A DNA stretch of 64,000 nt from Pontibacterium sp964228735. GTDB lineage: Bacteria > Pseudomonadota > Gammaproteobacteria > Pseudomonadales > Balneatricaceae. The stretch spans positions 1 through 64,000 of the forward strand of contig NZ_CAXRBQ010000075.1 in assembly GCF_964228735.1 (NCBI RefSeq), read 5' to 3'. The notes under the pieces are model-generated. The model did not search any database. It was not told the origin of the DNA and was given only the letters and a program-made list of their open reading frames with translations. Position numbers and translations under genes: made by a program. Each line of letters starts with the position of its first letter. The stretch's first letter is position 1. Below are positions 39,522 to 49,071 of the stretch, piece by piece.

Positions 39522-40817
39522 TTAAGCCTGACCTTTAATTTCAGACAAGCCATTGTATACAGCCTCGGCACCCAGCTCTTCCTCGATGCGCAGCAGGCGA
39601 TTGTACTTAGCTACACGGTCGGAACGGCACAGGGAACCGGTCTTGATCTGACCAGCAGCAGTACCTACCGCCAGGTCAGCAATGAAGGTGTCTTCGGTTT
39701 CACCGGAACGGTGAGAGATCACGGCGGTGAAGCCTGCGTCTTTTGCCATCTTGATCGCATCCAGTGTTTCGGACAGGGAACCGATCTGGTTGAATTTGAT
39801 CAGGATGGAGTTACCGATGCTCTGCTCGATACCACGCGCCAGGATCTTGGTGTTGGTTACGAACAGGTCGTCACCGACCAGCTGAACCTTGTCGCCGATC
39901 TTCTTGGTCAGGTACGCCCAACCATCCCAATCGGACTCATCCAGACCGTCTTCGATGGAAACGATCGGGTAGTTTTCAGTCAGGTTCGCCAGGTAGTCAC
40001 CGAAACCTTCAGCGTCGAAGACTTTACCTTCACCCGCCAGGTCGTACTTACCATCTTTGTAGAACTCGGAAGCCGCGCAGTCCAGCGCCAAAGTCACGTC
40101 TTTACCCAGCTCGTAACCTGCGTTGGAGATCGCTTCTTTGATTACCACCAGCGCTTCTTCGTTAGACGCCAGGTTAGGCGCAAAACCACCTTCGTCACCT
40201 ACAGCAGTGTTCAGGCCTTTCGCCTTCAGAACCGCCTTCAGGGCGTGGAAGATTTCTGCACCACAACGCAAACCTTCGGAGAACTTATCGAAGTTAACCG
40301 GCTGAACCATGAACTCCTGGATATCCACGTTGTTATCCGCGTGCTCACCACCGTTCAGGATGTTCATCATTGGCACAGGCAGAGAGAACTGACCCGCAGT
40401 ACCGTTGATCTCAGCGATGTGCGCGTACAGTGGCTGACCTTTTTCAGTCGCTGCTGCTTTCGCCGCTGCCAGAGAAACCGCCAGGATAGCGTTCGCACCC
40501 AGTTTCTCTTTGTTTTCGGTACCGTCCAGCTCCAGCATTTTGTTATCCAGAGCACGCTGATCAGTCGCGTCCATTCCAACCAAAGCATCACGGATAGCGC
40601 CGTTTACCGCAGCTACTGCGTTCTGTACGCCTTTACCCAGGTAGCGGCTTTTGTCACCGTCACGCAGTTCCAGCGCTTCGCGGGAACCGGTAGATGCGCC
40701 GGATGGTGCGCAAGCAGAACCTACAACACCGGACGCCAGGATTACGTCAGCTTCTACTGTTGGGTTACCGCGAGAATCCAGAACTTCGCGCGCTTTGATA
40801 TCAGCAATCTGTGCCAT
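39522..40817 (-). CDS. eno: Enolase
   Basis: Enolase interconverts 2-phosphoglycerate and phosphoenolpyruvate. The 431-residue protein shows AREVLDSRGNPTVE, the Mg-binding Asp/Glu residues in TLALDCAASEFY and SIEDGLDESDW, and the C-terminal SHRSGETEDTF. It follows pyrG after only 30 bp; in Pseudomonas kdsA lies between these two genes. Strong codon bias fits a highly expressed gene. Confidence 0.98.
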   Translation of the reverse strand: MAQIADIKAREVLDSRGNPTVEADVILASGVVGSACAPSGASTGSREALELRDGDKSRYLGKGVQNAVAAVNGAIRDALVGMDATDQRALDNKMLELDGTENKEKLGANAILAVSLAAAKAAATEKGQPLYAHIAEINGTAGQFSLPVPMMNILNGGEHADNNVDIQEFMVQPVNFDKFSEGLRCGAEIFHALKAVLKAKGLNTAVGDEGGFAPNLASNEEALVVIKEAISNAGYELGKDVTLALDCAASEFYKDGKYDLAGEGKVFDAEGFGDYLANLTENYPIVSIEDGLDESDWDGWAYLTKKIGDKVQLVGDDLFVTNTKILARGIEQSIGNSILIKFNQIGSLSETLDAIKMAKDAGFTAVISHRSGETEDTFIADLAVGTAAGQIKTGSLCRSDRVAKYNRLLRIEEELGAEAVYNGLSEIKGQA

Positions 40818-40847
40818 TCGATTAACTCCAGAAATTAATTAAATCTT

Positions 40848-42476
40848 TTACTGCTTCGCCTGATGGTCCAGTGCGGCTTTAATAAAGCCGGTAAACAGAC
40901 CGTGGCCATCACGCGGGGTAGAAGTGAATTCCGGGTGGAACTGACAAGCAACGAACCATGGGTGATCCGGTACTTCCACCACTTCTACCAGCTCGCCGTC
41001 AACGGAACGACCGGAGATACGCAGACCCGCTTCCTCCAGCTTGGCTACGTAGTTGTTGTTCACTTCGTAGCGGTGACGGTGACGCTCGGTAACATCAGTA
41101 GCACCGTATGCAGTTGCTGCAGTAGAACCTTCCGCCAGGTGGCAGACCTGCGCACCCAGACGCATGGTGCCGCCCAGATCATCCTGTTCACCACGGGTTT
41201 CAACGCCACCTTCAGAAGTGGTCCACTCGGTGATCAGGCCGATAACCGGATGCTCTGCATCAGCTTTAAATTCAGAGGAAGTTGCGCCTTCGATACCTGC
41301 AACGTGACGCGCAAATTCGATAACCGCCACTTGCATACCCAAACAGATACCCAGGTAAGGCACCTTGTTCTCTCGGGCATACTTAACTGCCTGGATCTTG
41401 CCTTCCACGCCACGCTCACCGAAACCACCTGGTACCAGGATCGCGCTCATGTCTTTCAGGATCTCTACGCCTTCGCGCTCAACTCGCTCGGAGTCGATGT
41501 ACTCGATACGTACTTTACGCTTCAGCGCGATACCCGCGTGGCTGATCGCTTCGATCAGAGACTTGTAGGCATCCAGCAGTTCCATGTACTTACCGACCAT
41601 CGCGATAGTCACTTCACCCTCAGGGTTCAGGTGCGCATCCGCAACAGCGTTCCATTCCTGCAGATCCGGTTCGGAGCACTCCAGGTGGAAGCGCTCCACC
41701 ACGATGTCATCCAGGTGCTGATCAGCCAGCATCTGAGGAATGTTGTAGATGGTGTCGGCATCTGGCAGAGAGATAACTGCGCGTTCTTCAACGTTGGTAA
41801 ACAGAGACAGTTTACGACGGGAAGAGTCCGGCAGCGGGCGCTCGGAACGGCAGACCAGAATGTCTGGCTGAATACCGATAGAACGCAGCTCTTTAACAGA
41901 GTGCTGAGAAGGTTTGGTTTTGGTTTCACCGGCAGTGGCAATGTAAGGCACCAGTGTCAGGTGCATAAACATCGCACGGGAGAAGCCCAGCTCGGCCTTC
42001 AGCTGACGCACAGCTTCCAGGAACGGCAGGGATTCGATATCACCTACAGTACCACCGATCTCAACCAGAGCGACATCCGCATCACCGGCACCCTCGATCA
42101 CGCGACGTTTGATCTCGTCGGTGATGTGAGGAATAACCTGTACGGTTCCACCCAGGTAGTCACCACGGCGCTCTTTACGCAGTACATGCTGGTAGATACG
42201 ACCAGATGTAAAGTTGTTGCGCTTGGACATGGTGGTACGGATGAAACGCTCGTAGTGACCCAAGTCCAGGTCCGTTTCAGCTCCATCTTCCGTAACGAAC
42301 ACCTCACCATGCTGGAATGGACTCATTGTGCCTGGATCTACGTTAATGTAAGGATCCAGCTTCAGCATGGTTACTTTAAGACCTCGGGCTTCCAGAATAG
42401 CAGCCAAAGAGGCAGATGCGATGCCTTTGCCCAAAGAGGACACAACACCGCCTGTGACGAAGATATATCGCGTCAT
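40848..42476 (-). CDS. pyrG: CTP synthase
   Basis: CTP synthase makes CTP from UTP and glutamine. The 542-residue enzyme has the synthase domain (YIFVTGGVVSSLGKGIASAS, HYERFI) and a glutamine amidotransferase domain with GGFGERGVEGK, the nucleophile Cys in YLGICLGMQ and the His/Glu pair near the end (FHPEFTSTP). Order tilS-pyrG-eno is conserved apart from the missing kdsA. Confidence 0.98.
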   Translation of the reverse strand: MTRYIFVTGGVVSSLGKGIASASLAAILEARGLKVTMLKLDPYINVDPGTMSPFQHGEVFVTEDGAETDLDLGHYERFIRTTMSKRNNFTSGRIYQHVLRKERRGDYLGGTVQVIPHITDEIKRRVIEGAGDADVALVEIGGTVGDIESLPFLEAVRQLKAELGFSRAMFMHLTLVPYIATAGETKTKPSQHSVKELRSIGIQPDILVCRSERPLPDSSRRKLSLFTNVEERAVISLPDADTIYNIPQMLADQHLDDIVVERFHLECSEPDLQEWNAVADAHLNPEGEVTIAMVGKYMELLDAYKSLIEAISHAGIALKRKVRIEYIDSERVEREGVEILKDMSAILVPGGFGERGVEGKIQAVKYARENKVPYLGICLGMQVAVIEFARHVAGIEGATSSEFKADAEHPVIGLITEWTTSEGGVETRGEQDDLGGTMRLGAQVCHLAEGSTAATAYGATDVTERHRHRYEVNNNYVAKLEEAGLRISGRSVDGELVEVVEVPDHPWFVACQFHPEFTSTPRDGHGLFTGFIKAALDHQAKQ

Positions 42477-42530
42477 GCAGAACCTGTAATTCGTGATTAA
42501 AACGAGGGAAAAACGTTATCAAAGATGGGG

Positions 42531-43841
42531 CTACAGGATACCAAACGAACGCGTGCGGGACAATGCGAAGCTGTGCCACGATACGTTAAAACCGCCGCTT
42601 TTCGTGTCCCAATTTTCACAAACACAGATCCCGGGCACCGCAACGACTTCATCGCCTGATTTTAACAGCGGCCAATGGGCTTTTAACCAAGGGGGAATTC
42701 CAGCTTCCTGCAGCAGTTTTTTTACCGTGCAGCTGCCTCCGCGTCCTACTGGTCGGCAACGCTCACCGCTTTTGCGGCGCTCTAGACAGATACCATCCAA
42801 GGTTTTCAGCCCTACCTCGGAAGGCTCGACCAATAAATAGCCATCTCCTAACTTATGCTCTCCGGGACTCAACTCACTCAGATTGAGCGGCTCACCGGTT
42901 TGACGCTCCGTCAGGTACAACGCCTGCTGATAGCGACGGATCACCAGGCCACCCAGCCTGAGCTGTGGCTGTGCATCAGCCCTGGCGTCAATCAGCGTCT
43001 TCTGGATCTCCAGCAGCTGCGGTTGGTTTAACAACAATCCGCTTCCCAGTTCAACCCAGCGCCGCAGAAGATGATGCTGCCGTTCTTCGGAGAACCCTGC
43101 CATCTGAGTGAGCTGCAGCTCACCCAAACTACCAATCAAAGCAGAAAGGTCCCGATCCAGATACTCCGCCAACAACCGCTGCGACGCACCAAGCTGTTCT
43201 GCCGTCGCCAATCCACGCTGCCGAAAGCCAGGCCAACGCTTTTCGAGTACTGGTAGCACATTAAGCCGCAGGAAGTTGCGGTCATAACGATCCGACTGGT
43301 TGCTGGGATCGTCGATCCACTGCAAGCCATGCTGTTCGGCGTATGCTTCAAGCTCCTGGCGTAGCATGCCTAAAAGCGGGCGGTACAACATTCCCGATTC
43401 CAAATCACGGTTTTTCGGAATGCCTGACAACCCCTTCAAGCCGGCACCACGCAACAAACGGAAGAGCAGGGTTTCGACCTGGTCATCACCATGATGACCT
43501 AATAAAAGACAATCTCCATTCGTCATAATCGACTTAAAGGCTTCATAGCGTGCACGCCGCGCGGCATCTTCAGAACAAGACTCAGGAAAGGCATCGAGGG
43601 AGATATGTTTCAGCCCAAGTTGTTTAGCTTGATTCGCGGAGAACGCAGCCCAGCTATCCGCCGACTGCTGCAGATGATGGTTGACGTGTAAAACCAGAAG
43701 ACGATCAGGAGGCAGAGTTTTGTTAGCCAGATGCAACAACACCTGGGAATCGAGCCCACCGCTATGACCGATTAGCCAGCGTTTGGGCTCGAGCATCTGC
43801 TGCAACTGCGCTTTAAAGCGTTTTTCAATTGCAGCAGACAT
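42531..43841 (-). CDS. tilS: tRNA(Ile)-lysidine synthetase
   Basis: TilS converts C34 of tRNA-Ile2 to lysidine. The 436-residue protein has the PP-loop SGGLDSQVLLHLA, HVNHHLQQSA, RRARYEAF and LGHHGDDQVETLLFRLLRG. The C-terminal substrate-binding domains end with a LKAHWPLLKSGDEVVAVPGI motif. It starts about 20 bp after accA, in standard order. Confidence 0.94.
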   Translation of the reverse strand: MSAAIEKRFKAQLQQMLEPKRWLIGHSGGLDSQVLLHLANKTLPPDRLLVLHVNHHLQQSADSWAAFSANQAKQLGLKHISLDAFPESCSEDAARRARYEAFKSIMTNGDCLLLGHHGDDQVETLLFRLLRGAGLKGLSGIPKNRDLESGMLYRPLLGMLRQELEAYAEQHGLQWIDDPSNQSDRYDRNFLRLNVLPVLEKRWPGFRQRGLATAEQLGASQRLLAEYLDRDLSALIGSLGELQLTQMAGFSEERQHHLLRRWVELGSGLLLNQPQLLEIQKTLIDARADAQPQLRLGGLVIRRYQQALYLTERQTGEPLNLSELSPGEHKLGDGYLLVEPSEVGLKTLDGICLERRKSGERCRPVGRGGSCTVKKLLQEAGIPPWLKAHWPLLKSGDEVVAVPGICVCENWDTKSGGFNVSWHSFALSRTRSFGIL

Positions 43842-43861
43842 CAGGAGAAGTAAGCTTTCAC

Positions 43862-44824
43862 TTACTGTTCGGAATTGATTCCGTAAGCCATCAGGCGCTC
43901 GTAACGGCGCTCCAGCAGCTCATCTTCAGAGAAACCTTCCAGCTTCTCCAGTGTTTCCAGAAGGTGCTTCTTCAGGTTCGCAGCCATCAGCGCCTGATCG
44001 CGGTGTGCACCACCCAGTGGTTCACTTACGATCTGATCCACCAAGCCCAGCTCGAACAGACGATCTGCTGTAATACCCATCGCTTTCGCCGCATCGGATG
44101 CGCGCTCGGCGCTCTTCCACAGAATGGACGCACAGCCTTCAGGGGAGATTACAGAGTAAGTGCCATACTGCAGCATCAGCAGTTCGTCACATACACCGAT
44201 TGCCAGCGCACCACCGGAACCACCTTCACCGATAACGGTCGAGATCACCGGGGTTTTCAGGCTGGACAGCTTCAGCAGGTTAAAGGCAATCGCCTCGGAC
44301 TGACCACGCTCTTCTGCGTCGATACCCGGGTAGGCCCCTGGGGTGTCGATGAAAGTCATCACTGGCATCTTGAAGCGCTCAGCCATCTCCATCAGGCGCA
44401 GTGCTTTACGGTAACCTTCAGGACGCGGCATGCCGAAGTTACGTGACACCTTCTCTTTTACTTCGCGACCTTTCTGGTGACCAATTACCATCACCGGCTT
44501 GCCTTCGATACGTGCGATACCACCCACGATTGCCTGGTCGTCAGAGAAGTGACGGTCGCCGTGCAGTTCGTCAAAGTCGTCGAAGATGTGCTCAACGTAG
44601 TCCAGGGTGTATGGACGCTGCGGGTGACGTGCCAACTGGGAGATCTGCCATGCAGACAGATCAGAGAAGATGGATTCGGTCAGCGTACGGCTTTTCTCTT
44701 CCAGCTTTTCCAGTTCTTCGGAGATATTCAGACCGTCGTTGTCATCGCTGACCAGACGTAGTTCATCGATTTTTGCCTGCAGCTCAGCGATCGGCTGCTC
44801 AAAATCCAGGTAATTCGGATTCAT
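43862..44824 (-). CDS. accA: Acetyl-CoA carboxylase carboxyltransferase, alpha subunit
   Basis: AccA with AccD moves the carboxyl group to acetyl-CoA in the first step of fatty acid synthesis. The 320-residue protein has an N-terminal helix (LDFEQPIAELQAKIDELR), HPQRPYTLDYVEHIF, and the CoA-binding core (FIDTPGAYPGIDAEERGQ, VIGEGGSGGALAIGV). Length standard. It follows dnaE after a 145-bp gap with no gene. Confidence 0.96.
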   Translation of the reverse strand: MNPNYLDFEQPIAELQAKIDELRLVSDDNDGLNISEELEKLEEKSRTLTESIFSDLSAWQISQLARHPQRPYTLDYVEHIFDDFDELHGDRHFSDDQAIVGGIARIEGKPVMVIGHQKGREVKEKVSRNFGMPRPEGYRKALRLMEMAERFKMPVMTFIDTPGAYPGIDAEERGQSEAIAFNLLKLSSLKTPVISTVIGEGGSGGALAIGVCDELLMLQYGTYSVISPEGCASILWKSAERASDAAKAMGITADRLFELGLVDQIVSEPLGGAHRDQALMAANLKKHLLETLEKLEGFSEDELLERRYERLMAYGINSEQ

Positions 44825-44969
44825 GCTGTCCCGTTCTTATCAAAAATTCGTTACTTTGATCGGATCAAAAAATTGCACTAAGTGTACCTGCTTGCCCCTT
44901 TAAGGACCAGACTGGATAGGTCACTCATGCATCAATCTCTGCGGTTTATGCATTCCGACAGGAGATAGG

Positions 44970-47900
44970 TCAGTAACGCAGTCTGACCGCATCACCGCCA
45001 AATTTATCCATCAGCTTAATAATCAGGTCATCATTGGCCTGCACTGCCCAGCCGGAACCTAGTTTCAGCGTTGCCGCCGCATCTTCCCGACGGAAGCGTA
45101 GCGTCACCGGAAGAGACCCGTTTCCACGATAAGATTGCAAAATATCTGAAAGTTCTTTCAGGCGGCGACCGGCCAGATGACTGGCATCACAACTGATTTC
45201 AACGCTATTGGCGTACTGGGCACGGGCCTGCGGGATATCGAGCACTTTGCTGCCCTTAACCTTAATCCCCCCGGAGAAGTTATCCTCAGCCACCTCCCCT
45301 TCCACGATCAACACAGCGTCTTTGTTGATCATGTTTCGCGCCTGATCGTAGGTCTCGCCATAGAGGGTGACATCGATGCGGGCACTGCGGTCATCCAGGG
45401 TAACAAAGCAGATCGGGTCACCTTTCTTGGTTTTCTTCAGGCGCAGATCGACGACCAAACCTGCCATTTTTTGAGTGGCGCCACGCACTGGCTGAACTTC
45501 AACAATCTTTTTGCTGATAAAGTTACGCAGCTCTGATTCGTACTCATCGATCGGGTGACCGGTCAGGTACAGGCCCAGGGTGTCTTTTTCACCCTGCAGG
45601 CGCTCCTTGTCGGTCCACTCGCGTACCCGCTGGTATTTCTCGTATGGATCGCTCTCGGATTCCTCTTCCGCAGCACCGAACAGGTCGAACATACCCGCGT
45701 CCTGGTTGCGGGCACTTTGATCCGCTGCTTTCAGGGCATCGGGGATTGCCTCCCACAACACGGCACGGTGTGCGCCCATATTGTCCAGCGCACCGGAGCG
45801 AACCAGGGCTTCCAGAACACGTTTGTTCAGTTTCTTGGCCCCAACGCGTTCACAGAAATCGAACAGATCCTTAAATGGACCACCTTCCGCACGGGCCGAC
45901 ACAATGGCTTCAATCGGGCCTTCACCCACACCTTTGATTGCACCGAGGCCGTAGATGATGACGCCTTCGTCATTCACGGTGAACATATACTCACCGCTGT
46001 TCACGTCCGGCAGCGCCGGCGGAATACCCATCTGGCGGCATTCCTCAATGAAGATCACCACTTTGTCGGTGTTCTGCATATCGGAGGACATTACCGCCGC
46101 CATAAACGGTGCCGGGTAATGCGCCTTCAGCCAGGCCGTTTGGTAGGAGACCAGCGCGTAGGCCGCGGAGTGGGATTTGTTAAAACCGTAACCTGCGAAT
46201 TTCTCTACCAGGTCGAAGATGTTCCCGGCCAGGTCTTTGTCGATACCGTTTTCAACAGAACCATCAAGGAAGGATGCCCGCTGCTTCGCCATCTCCTCCG
46301 GTTTCTTCTTACCCATCGCACGACGCAGCATATCTGCCCCACCGAGGGTATAACCAGCCATCACCTGGGCAATCTGCATTACCTGTTCCTGATACAGGAT
46401 GATGCCGTAGGTCGGTTCCAGGACTGGCTGCAAACTGTCGAGCTGGTAATCCGGGTGCGGCCATGCCATCTCGGCACGACCGTGCTTACGGTTGATGAAG
46501 TCGTCTACCATGCCCGACTGCAATGGGCCCGGACGGAACAGCGCCACCAGTGCGACGATGTCTTCAAAGCGGGACGGCAACAGACGGCGTACCAGGTCCT
46601 TCATACCGCTGGATTCCAGCTGGAATACCGCAGTGGTCTCGGCTGCCTGCAACAGATCGAAGGTCTTTTTGTCCTCCAGATCGATCAGGGCGATATCGAG
46701 TGGCTCTTCACCCTGCTTCGCCTTTTTACTGTTTATCGTCTGCAGCGCCCAGTCGATGATGGTCAGGGTCCTCAGACCCAGGAAGTCGAACTTAACGAGC
46801 CCGGCTTCCTCTACGTCGTTTTTATCAAACTGGGTAACCAGGCCGTTACCCTCTTCATCACAGAGGGTGGCCGCGAAGTCTGTGAGTTTGGTTGGCGCAA
46901 TTACCACACCACCCGCGTGCTTACCGGTACCACGGGTGACACCCTCCAGCTTGTAGGCCATATCCATGATCTCTTGAGCCTCTTCGCTGCTTGCAACGAA
47001 GTCACGCAGAAGCGGCTCCTGATCCATCGCCTTTTGGAGGGTGATACCTACCTCGAACGGAATCAGCTTGGAGAGTTTGTCGGCCAGACCGAATGGCTTG
47101 CCTTGCACACGGGCCACGTCGCGCACCACCGCCTTCGCAGCCATGGTACCGAATGTCACGATCTGCGATACCGCGTCCTTACCGTAGGTGCGGGCTACGT
47201 AGTCGATAACCTTATCGCGGTTATCCATGCAGAAATCGATATCAAAGTCGGGCATGGATACACGTTCCGGGTTCAGGAATCGCTCGAACAGCAGGTCATA
47301 TTCAAGTGGATCCAGATCGGTGATCTTCTGCGCATAGGCCACCAGGGAACCAGCACCGGAGCCTCGTCCCGGCCCTACCGGAACGCCGTTTTCCTTACCC
47401 CACTTGATAAAGTCCATTACGATCAGGAAGTAACCTGGGAAACCCATCTGGATAATGATATCCAGCTCAAACTCCAGGCGGTCGTAATATTCCTTTTTTT
47501 TGGCTTCGTAGTCCGGATCTTGCCTATCGAGCAGAATTTCGAGACGCTCATCAAGGCCTTCGTAGGACACCTTACGGAAATAGTCATCCATCAACATCCC
47601 TTCCGGGATCGGATACTTCGGTAGATAGTAAGTGCCCAGTTCGATATCAATGTTACAGCGCTTGGCGATCTCTACCGTATTCTCGAGTGCGCTCGGAATA
47701 TCCTCAAACAGCTCAGCCATCTCGTCCGCGCTGCGGAAGTACTGCTGTTCACTGTAATCACGCGGACGTGTTGGATCTTCCTGTACGCGCCCCTGGTTGA
47801 TGCAGACTCGCACCTCGTGGGCTTCGAAATCATCCGGCTTGACGAACATCACATCGTTGGTAGCCACAACTGGGCAACCGGTTGCATGGGCCAAATCAAC

Positions 47901-48461
47901 ACTACCGTGTACGACCTGCTCTTCCCCGGCCCGCCCTGTACGCTGAAGCTCCAGATAGAAACGATTGGGAAAGATCTGCATCCAGCTTTCAAGCAGCGAC
48001 TGCGCACTGCCATTGTCAGCCAGAATTGCACGCCCAATATCGCCGTCTTTCGCACCCGACAGCGCTATCAGCCCTTCTGACTTTGCTGCGATCCACTCCT
48101 TGGTAACAACAGCCTTATCCAGAACGTAGTTCTGCCCCTGCTCGTAGGCGAGTGAAATCAGCTCCATCAGGTTGCGATAACCCTTGCCGTTGTTGACCAA
48201 CAGGGTTAGACGGCTCGGCGGTAACTCAGGCTGCTCCGGGTCATAAACCCACATGTCACTGCCACAAATTGGTTTAACGCCCGCACCTAACGCGGCCTTG
48301 TAGAACTTAACCAGGGCAAACAGGTTTACCTGGTCAGTCATTGCGACGGCAGGCATCGCATTGGATTTCGCGGCCTTCACCAGCTCTTTAACTCGAACCA
48401 GTCCATCAACCAGAGAAAATTCGGTATGCACCCGCAGGTGTACAAATTTAGGATCAGCCAT
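44970..48461 (-). CDS. dnaE: DNA polymerase III, alpha subunit
   Basis: DnaE is the replicative polymerase. The protein of about 1163 residues has an N-terminal PHP domain (HLRVHTEFSLVDGLVRV), the catalytic Asp residues in MPDFDIDFCMDNRD and near PVGPGRGSGAGSLVAY, and helix-hairpin-helix (FKDLFDFCERVGAKKLNKR). A beta-binding and an OB domain lie near the C-terminus. ATG 48461 is preferred; the in-frame TTG at 48485 reaches back into rnhB. The minus-strand gene overlaps no other, and the 689-codon plus-strand frame is a shadow. Confidence 0.97.
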   Translation of the reverse strand: MADPKFVHLRVHTEFSLVDGLVRVKELVKAAKSNAMPAVAMTDQVNLFALVKFYKAALGAGVKPICGSDMWVYDPEQPELPPSRLTLLVNNGKGYRNLMELISLAYEQGQNYVLDKAVVTKEWIAAKSEGLIALSGAKDGDIGRAILADNGSAQSLLESWMQIFPNRFYLELQRTGRAGEEQVVHGSVDLAHATGCPVVATNDVMFVKPDDFEAHEVRVCINQGRVQEDPTRPRDYSEQQYFRSADEMAELFEDIPSALENTVEIAKRCNIDIELGTYYLPKYPIPEGMLMDDYFRKVSYEGLDERLEILLDRQDPDYEAKKKEYYDRLEFELDIIIQMGFPGYFLIVMDFIKWGKENGVPVGPGRGSGAGSLVAYAQKITDLDPLEYDLLFERFLNPERVSMPDFDIDFCMDNRDKVIDYVARTYGKDAVSQIVTFGTMAAKAVVRDVARVQGKPFGLADKLSKLIPFEVGITLQKAMDQEPLLRDFVASSEEAQEIMDMAYKLEGVTRGTGKHAGGVVIAPTKLTDFAATLCDEEGNGLVTQFDKNDVEEAGLVKFDFLGLRTLTIIDWALQTINSKKAKQGEEPLDIALIDLEDKKTFDLLQAAETTAVFQLESSGMKDLVRRLLPSRFEDIVALVALFRPGPLQSGMVDDFINRKHGRAEMAWPHPDYQLDSLQPVLEPTYGIILYQEQVMQIAQVMAGYTLGGADMLRRAMGKKKPEEMAKQRASFLDGSVENGIDKDLAGNIFDLVEKFAGYGFNKSHSAAYALVSYQTAWLKAHYPAPFMAAVMSSDMQNTDKVVIFIEECRQMGIPPALPDVNSGEYMFTVNDEGVIIYGLGAIKGVGEGPIEAIVSARAEGGPFKDLFDFCERVGAKKLNKRVLEALVRSGALDNMGAHRAVLWEAIPDALKAADQSARNQDAGMFDLFGAAEEESESDPYEKYQRVREWTDKERLQGEKDTLGLYLTGHPIDEYESELRNFISKKIVEVQPVRGATQKMAGLVVDLRLKKTKKGDPICFVTLDDRSARIDVTLYGETYDQARNMINKDAVLIVEGEVAEDNFSGGIKVKGSKVLDIPQARAQYANSVEISCDASHLAGRRLKELSDILQSYRGNGSLPVTLRFRREDAAATLKLGSGWAVQANDDLIIKLMDKFGGDAVRLRY

Positions 48462-48474
48462 AAGCGGTATGCCG

Positions 48475-49071
48475 TTATTCTGCAATCAATTCACGCACCG
48501 GACGAAAGCTTCGTCGGTGTTCAGCCAGTGGGCCATGTTTTTTCAGAGCTTCAAAGTGTGCGGAAGTAGGGTAACCTTTGTGTTTGGCAAAACCATACTC
48601 AGGGAAACGGGCATCCAGCGCCTTCATCTCCCGGTCTCGCACAACCTTTGCCAAGATAGAGGCAGCAGAGATCTCTTTGATTTTTGAGTCTCCCTTTACC
48701 ACCGGCTCAGACGGGTAAGGTAATTCAGGACAACGGTTGCCATCCACATAAACATACTCGGGCTGAACTGACAGCCCCAATACAGCTCGCTGCATCGCCA
48801 GCATAGTGGCATGCAGTATGTTTAACTCATCAATCTCGGCCGGTGTCGCTGAAGCGACGCACCAAGCCAGCGCCTTCTCTACGATCTCGTCATAAAGGAG
48901 CTCACGCTTCTTTTCGGACAGTTTCTTTGAGTCCGCCAAACCCTCTATTGGCTTAGCCGGGTTAAGAATCACAGCGGCGGTCACCACGTTACCCACAAGG
49001 GGACCACGTCCTACTTCATCGACCCCAGCAATCACCTGCTGCTCCGAGAAGTCAAAGCCAAGACTTTCCAT
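48475..49071 (-). CDS. rnhB: Ribonuclease HII
   Basis: RNase HII removes single ribonucleotides and RNA from DNA. The 198-residue protein has the active-site motif AGVDEVGRGPLVG, the second Asp region VYVDGNRCPEL and KGDSKIKEISAASILAKV. The ATG at 49071 overlaps the TGA of lpxB (TGATG), so the two are coupled. It ends 14 bp before the dnaE start. Confidence 0.95.
   Translation of the reverse strand: MESLGFDFSEQQVIAGVDEVGRGPLVGNVVTAAVILNPAKPIEGLADSKKLSEKKRELLYDEIVEKALAWCVASATPAEIDELNILHATMLAMQRAVLGLSVQPEYVYVDGNRCPELPYPSEPVVKGDSKIKEISAASILAKVVRDREMKALDARFPEYGFAKHKGYPTSAHFEALKKHGPLAEHRRSFRPVRELIAE

Noticed and set aside
40863..42500. 545-codon ORF antisense to pyrG
   Set aside because: Shadow of pyrG; no family resemblance.
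45555..47624. 689-codon ORF antisense to dnaE
   Set aside because: Shadow frame; dnaE has all catalytic motifs on the minus strand.
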